A DNA stretch of 5,777 nt from an uncultured Deinococcales bacterium (lineage in GTDB: Bacteria; Deinococcota; Deinococci; Deinococcales; Trueperaceae), in NCBI GenBank assembly GCA_937934635.1, contig CALGZD010000093.1:1-5777 (forward strand), in the 5' to 3' direction. How positions within the stretch are numbered: position 1 is the stretch's first letter; each line of letters starts with the position of its first letter. Below are positions 3,869 to 5,777 of this stretch, piece after piece. The translations under genes and the position numbers were made by a program. Under the pieces are notes generated by a model that had not been told where the DNA came from, did not search any database, and worked only from the letters and a program-made list of their open reading frames with translations.

Positions 3869-5608
3869 TTAGCGCAAGACTAACAGCTCGAGCCCACTTG
3901 CGCTTGCCTTATAAATCGCTTCTGTCGTGACAAGTCCCACTACAACAGAACCTTGATGATCCGTCAATGTTTGCACAAAGTTTGAAACATCCTCTTGAAT
4001 AGGTGATAGCTTACTCAACATACCTAGGCTTTGTAATCGCTTATTGGCATCTTCAGCCAAGAGTGACAATTCACTTTCTAGGCTTTCAACTGTGCTACTT
4101 TCCTCAACAGTCAATTGCCGTGTTGCAATGAGTTTTCCAGCTTCAGCAACGACACTATTTTCAGCAATACTCACTTCTGGATTGACCGCTTGACCCATGA
4201 CTATGAAGTCTGGTGCCGTTAGAGTTACTACATCTCCTTCTTCTGTTTGTAAAACTTCTTGGATGACACTATCAACCTTTTCAGAAGACACATTGAGACC
4301 TGAAGCACCACGATTACTAACAACTTGTTTTGCACTTGTAACCATCGCTGACAGTTGTTCAAAAGCTTCTTCTGTTGTTGAAGCGTCTATCAGTGCATTG
4401 TAAATCGTCTCGCCCTTGGCATAGCTAAAAGCACGTTGGCTAATTTCTGCAAGTTGTGCCCGACTCGCTTCAGCTTCTTCTGTCGAGGAATCTAACCTTT
4501 CTTGCAACTCTTTAACTTTACTCTCTAAAACAAGTTCACGCATAAAAAGATCATCTAGTGTAAATTGCAACTCTGCATTGCTAGATTCTAAAGCCAATTT
4601 TTCTTGCTCCAAAAGCTCTTTTTGCCTTTGTAAAGCCTCAGCTTGGTCCCGCAGTAGATTTGCTCTAAAAAGCGTTTGTTGGTTGGCGAGCAAATTATCA
4701 CTGATTTGATTTTTTAATTTTGTAACTTCTTGAGAATAACGATTTGCTTCGATATAGGATTGATTGATTTCAATTTTGGCAATGTCAAGATTTTCTTGTG
4801 TACTCACTAAAACTGCTTCTAAATCTGCAAGTTCACTTTGGGAGCTATCTAACTCGGCTCGAGCCAAGTCTAATTTTTCCTCAGCATCATTTGCAGCATT
4901 GACCGCATTATCTCGCTCAAGAATCGCACTATCTCGAACCAGTAGCGCCAATTCCCTTTCCCTCTTTGCAGTCTCTAAATCTTCTCGAACCACTTGTAAT
5001 TTTTGCTCAGCGTCATTTGCATCATTAACAGCATTGTCTCGCTCAAGCACAGCACTATCTCGAACCAGTAGCGCTAGTTCTCTCTCCCTATTCGCACTCT
5101 CTAAGTCTGCTTCAGCAGCAGTTAAATTTGTAAGAACTTGACTAAGTTGTGCATCCGCCTGAATGTTTTGCGCTCTCAAGGTCGTCAATTCATCTGTGAG
5201 CGTAGCAGTTTCACTGACAAGAGCGTCACGCTCAGTCAAGGCGCTATCACGCTCTTGTGAAGCAACTTGAAAATTTTGCTGGGCTGTAGCCAGTTGTTCT
5301 TGCCCCTGTTGAATTTCTTCTTGAAGTAAATTGCGTTCTTCATTGAGCTGTGCATTTTCACGACGAATGTCATCTGCCTGAATAATCGTCCGTGTTAAGT
5401 CTCTATCTATAAGCGAAACAACACCGAGGGTACTAAACATAATCAGAACCCCTGCAAGGATGCCGATAAAACGTCCTGTACGTCTAGGACGCCAACCAAA
5501 GAGGCTAAGACGCTTTCTACCGACATAACTGCCTAGACGATCGCCCAAAAAAGCAATCAACCCCGCAAGGATGGCAAGTACAGTCAGAAGAAAGATAAGT
5601 TGAAACAT
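3869..5608 (-). CDS. DUF3084-like coiled-coil membrane-anchored protein
   Basis: The 579-residue protein has two N-terminal membrane helices (about 2-21 and 47-67) joined by a strongly basic loop, GDRLGSYVGRKRL then SLFGWRPRRTGR (22-46). This hairpin is the DUF3084 signature known from cyanobacteria and Deinococcus. By the positive-inside rule the loop is cytoplasmic, placing the rest outside the membrane. Residues about 75-395 are a long coiled coil rich in Glu, Gln, Leu and Ala, containing a 42-residue tandem duplication (168-204 and 210-246). Residues about 396-579 form a globular domain (from GETIYNALIDAS through GDVVTLTAPDFIVMGQ and VSIAENSVVAEAG to QGSVVVGLVTTEA). The function is unknown; an envelope-spanning scaffold is plausible inference. 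The ATG at 5608 gives the complete membrane hairpin; only a weak CAGAG lies upstream. The GNAT gene follows after 21 bp. Confidence 0.87.
   Translation of the reverse strand: MFQLIFLLTVLAILAGLIAFLGDRLGSYVGRKRLSLFGWRPRRTGRFIGILAGVLIMFSTLGVVSLIDRDLTRTIIQADDIRRENAQLNEERNLLQEEIQQGQEQLATAQQNFQVASQERDSALTERDALVSETATLTDELTTLRAQNIQADAQLSQVLTNLTAAEADLESANRERELALLVRDSAVLERDNAVNDANDAEQKLQVVREDLETAKRERELALLVRDSAILERDNAVNAANDAEEKLDLARAELDSSQSELADLEAVLVSTQENLDIAKIEINQSYIEANRYSQEVTKLKNQISDNLLANQQTLFRANLLRDQAEALQRQKELLEQEKLALESSNAELQFTLDDLFMRELVLESKVKELQERLDSSTEEAEASRAQLAEISQRAFSYAKGETIYNALIDASTTEEAFEQLSAMVTSAKQVVSNRGASGLNVSSEKVDSVIQEVLQTEEGDVVTLTAPDFIVMGQAVNPEVSIAENSVVAEAGKLIATRQLTVEESSTVESLESELSLLAEDANKRLQSLGMLSKLSPIQEDVSNFVQTLTDHQGSVVVGLVTTEAIYKASASGLELLVLR
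4871..5107 (-). repeat. Tandem 126-bp (42-residue) duplication in the coiled coil
   Basis: The segments at 4997-5107 (residues 168-204) and 4871-4981 (residues 210-246) are offset by 126 bp and encode 37-residue units identical at 32 positions. Both contain RERELALLVRDSA followed by ERDNAVN and ANDAE. A 23-bp stretch is identical in both copies (4926-4948 and 5052-5074). The 42-residue offset is six heptads, so the coiled-coil register is kept. Confidence 0.92.
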
Positions 5609-5619
5609 AGCTCTGTCAC

Positions 5620-5625
5620 AATCTA
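5620..5625 (-). promoter_or_regulatory. Possible -10 box (TAGATT) for the DUF3084-like gene
   Basis: On the minus strand TAGATT ends 11 bases before ATG 5608, which would give a leader of only about five bases. No well-placed -35 is seen. A second candidate, TAAACT at 5697-5702, would give a leader of about 80 bases and is followed by AAAC as at ppgK. I cannot choose between them. Confidence 0.3.
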
Positions 5626-5632
5626 AACATTA

Positions 5633-5684
5633 TTCAGAACAGGGAAGTGCAATATATTTCGTAATTTTGCTTGTAGTTCTGAAC
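5633..5684. repeat. Inverted repeat TTCAGAAC / GTTCTGAA upstream of the DUF3084-like gene
   Basis: Perfect 8-bp arms at 5633-5640 and 5676-5683 are 35 bp apart. The right copy extends to GTTC-T-GAAC (5676-5684), itself symmetric. They lie 25-76 bp upstream of ATG 5608 and could be paired operator sites; neither is followed by a T run in a way that suggests a terminator. Confidence 0.4.
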
Positions 5685-5777
5685 TGCTTAAGGTTTAGTT
5701 TACACGCTATGTATGAAAAGATATGTATGAAACAATCTCAATAGGTCTGTCTTTGAACTCAAATGCCCCTAGCTGAT

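Noticed and set aside
4764..5141. 125-codon plus-strand frame rich in Ser and Ala
   Set aside because: It is the antisense shadow of the duplicated coiled-coil region; its own repeats simply mirror that duplication.
5707..5775. Minus-strand frame open at the right edge (22 codons before TAG)
   Set aside because: It could be the end of an upstream gene, but it is too short to judge and shows no recognisable sequence.
5763..5777. ATG with five open codons at the right edge, plus strand
   Set aside because: No Shine-Dalgarno or well-placed -10 box precedes it, and five codons cannot support a gene call.

Overview
The window is moderately AT-rich bacterial chromosome. It carries the 3' end of an FtsK/SpoIIIE-type DNA translocase gene, a two-gene operon of small uncharacterised proteins, a VTT-domain (TVP38/TMEM64, DedA superfamily) membrane protein, a polyphosphate glucokinase, a GNAT-type acyltransferase of the COG3375 kind, and a large coiled-coil envelope protein with a DUF3084-type N-terminus. 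DUF3084 proteins, polyphosphate glucokinases and COG3375 acyltransferases occurring together, plus start codons sitting just after a TANNNT -10 box with no Shine-Dalgarno, suggest a low-GC member of the Deinococcota. A cyanobacterium or another deep-branching lineage is the alternative. This placement is inference from protein families, not from a marker gene.

Layout on the plus strand: ftsK 3' end (2-232); a strong intrinsic terminator (261-295); a long non-coding stretch (to 869) with a CCCCC/GGGGG palindromic repeat (433-507); two small genes 4 bp apart (870-1103 and 1108-1407), both with good Shine-Dalgarno sequences; a 115-bp gap full of short palindromes; the VTT gene from a GTG start (1523-2206); a weak terminator hairpin; and ppgK (2277-3029). 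On the minus strand, the DUF3084-like gene (5608 to 3869) is followed 21 bp later by the GNAT gene (3847 to 3035). The GNAT gene runs convergently into ppgK with only 5 bp between the stop codons. The last 169 bp hold the upstream region of the DUF3084-like gene.

The genes do not form one obvious pathway. ppgK would phosphorylate glucose using polyphosphate, the VTT protein and DUF3084-like protein act in or on the cytoplasmic membrane, and the acyltransferase substrate is unknown. The least explained part is the 870-1407 operon. Its second protein carries an N-x-x-T-W-N...W-L-x-x-D-E pattern resembling small proteins I associate with phages. Other points of note are an identical TAAACT-N6-start arrangement at two genes, with a similar TAAGAT-N6-ATG at a third, and a 42-residue (six-heptad) duplication in the coiled coil.
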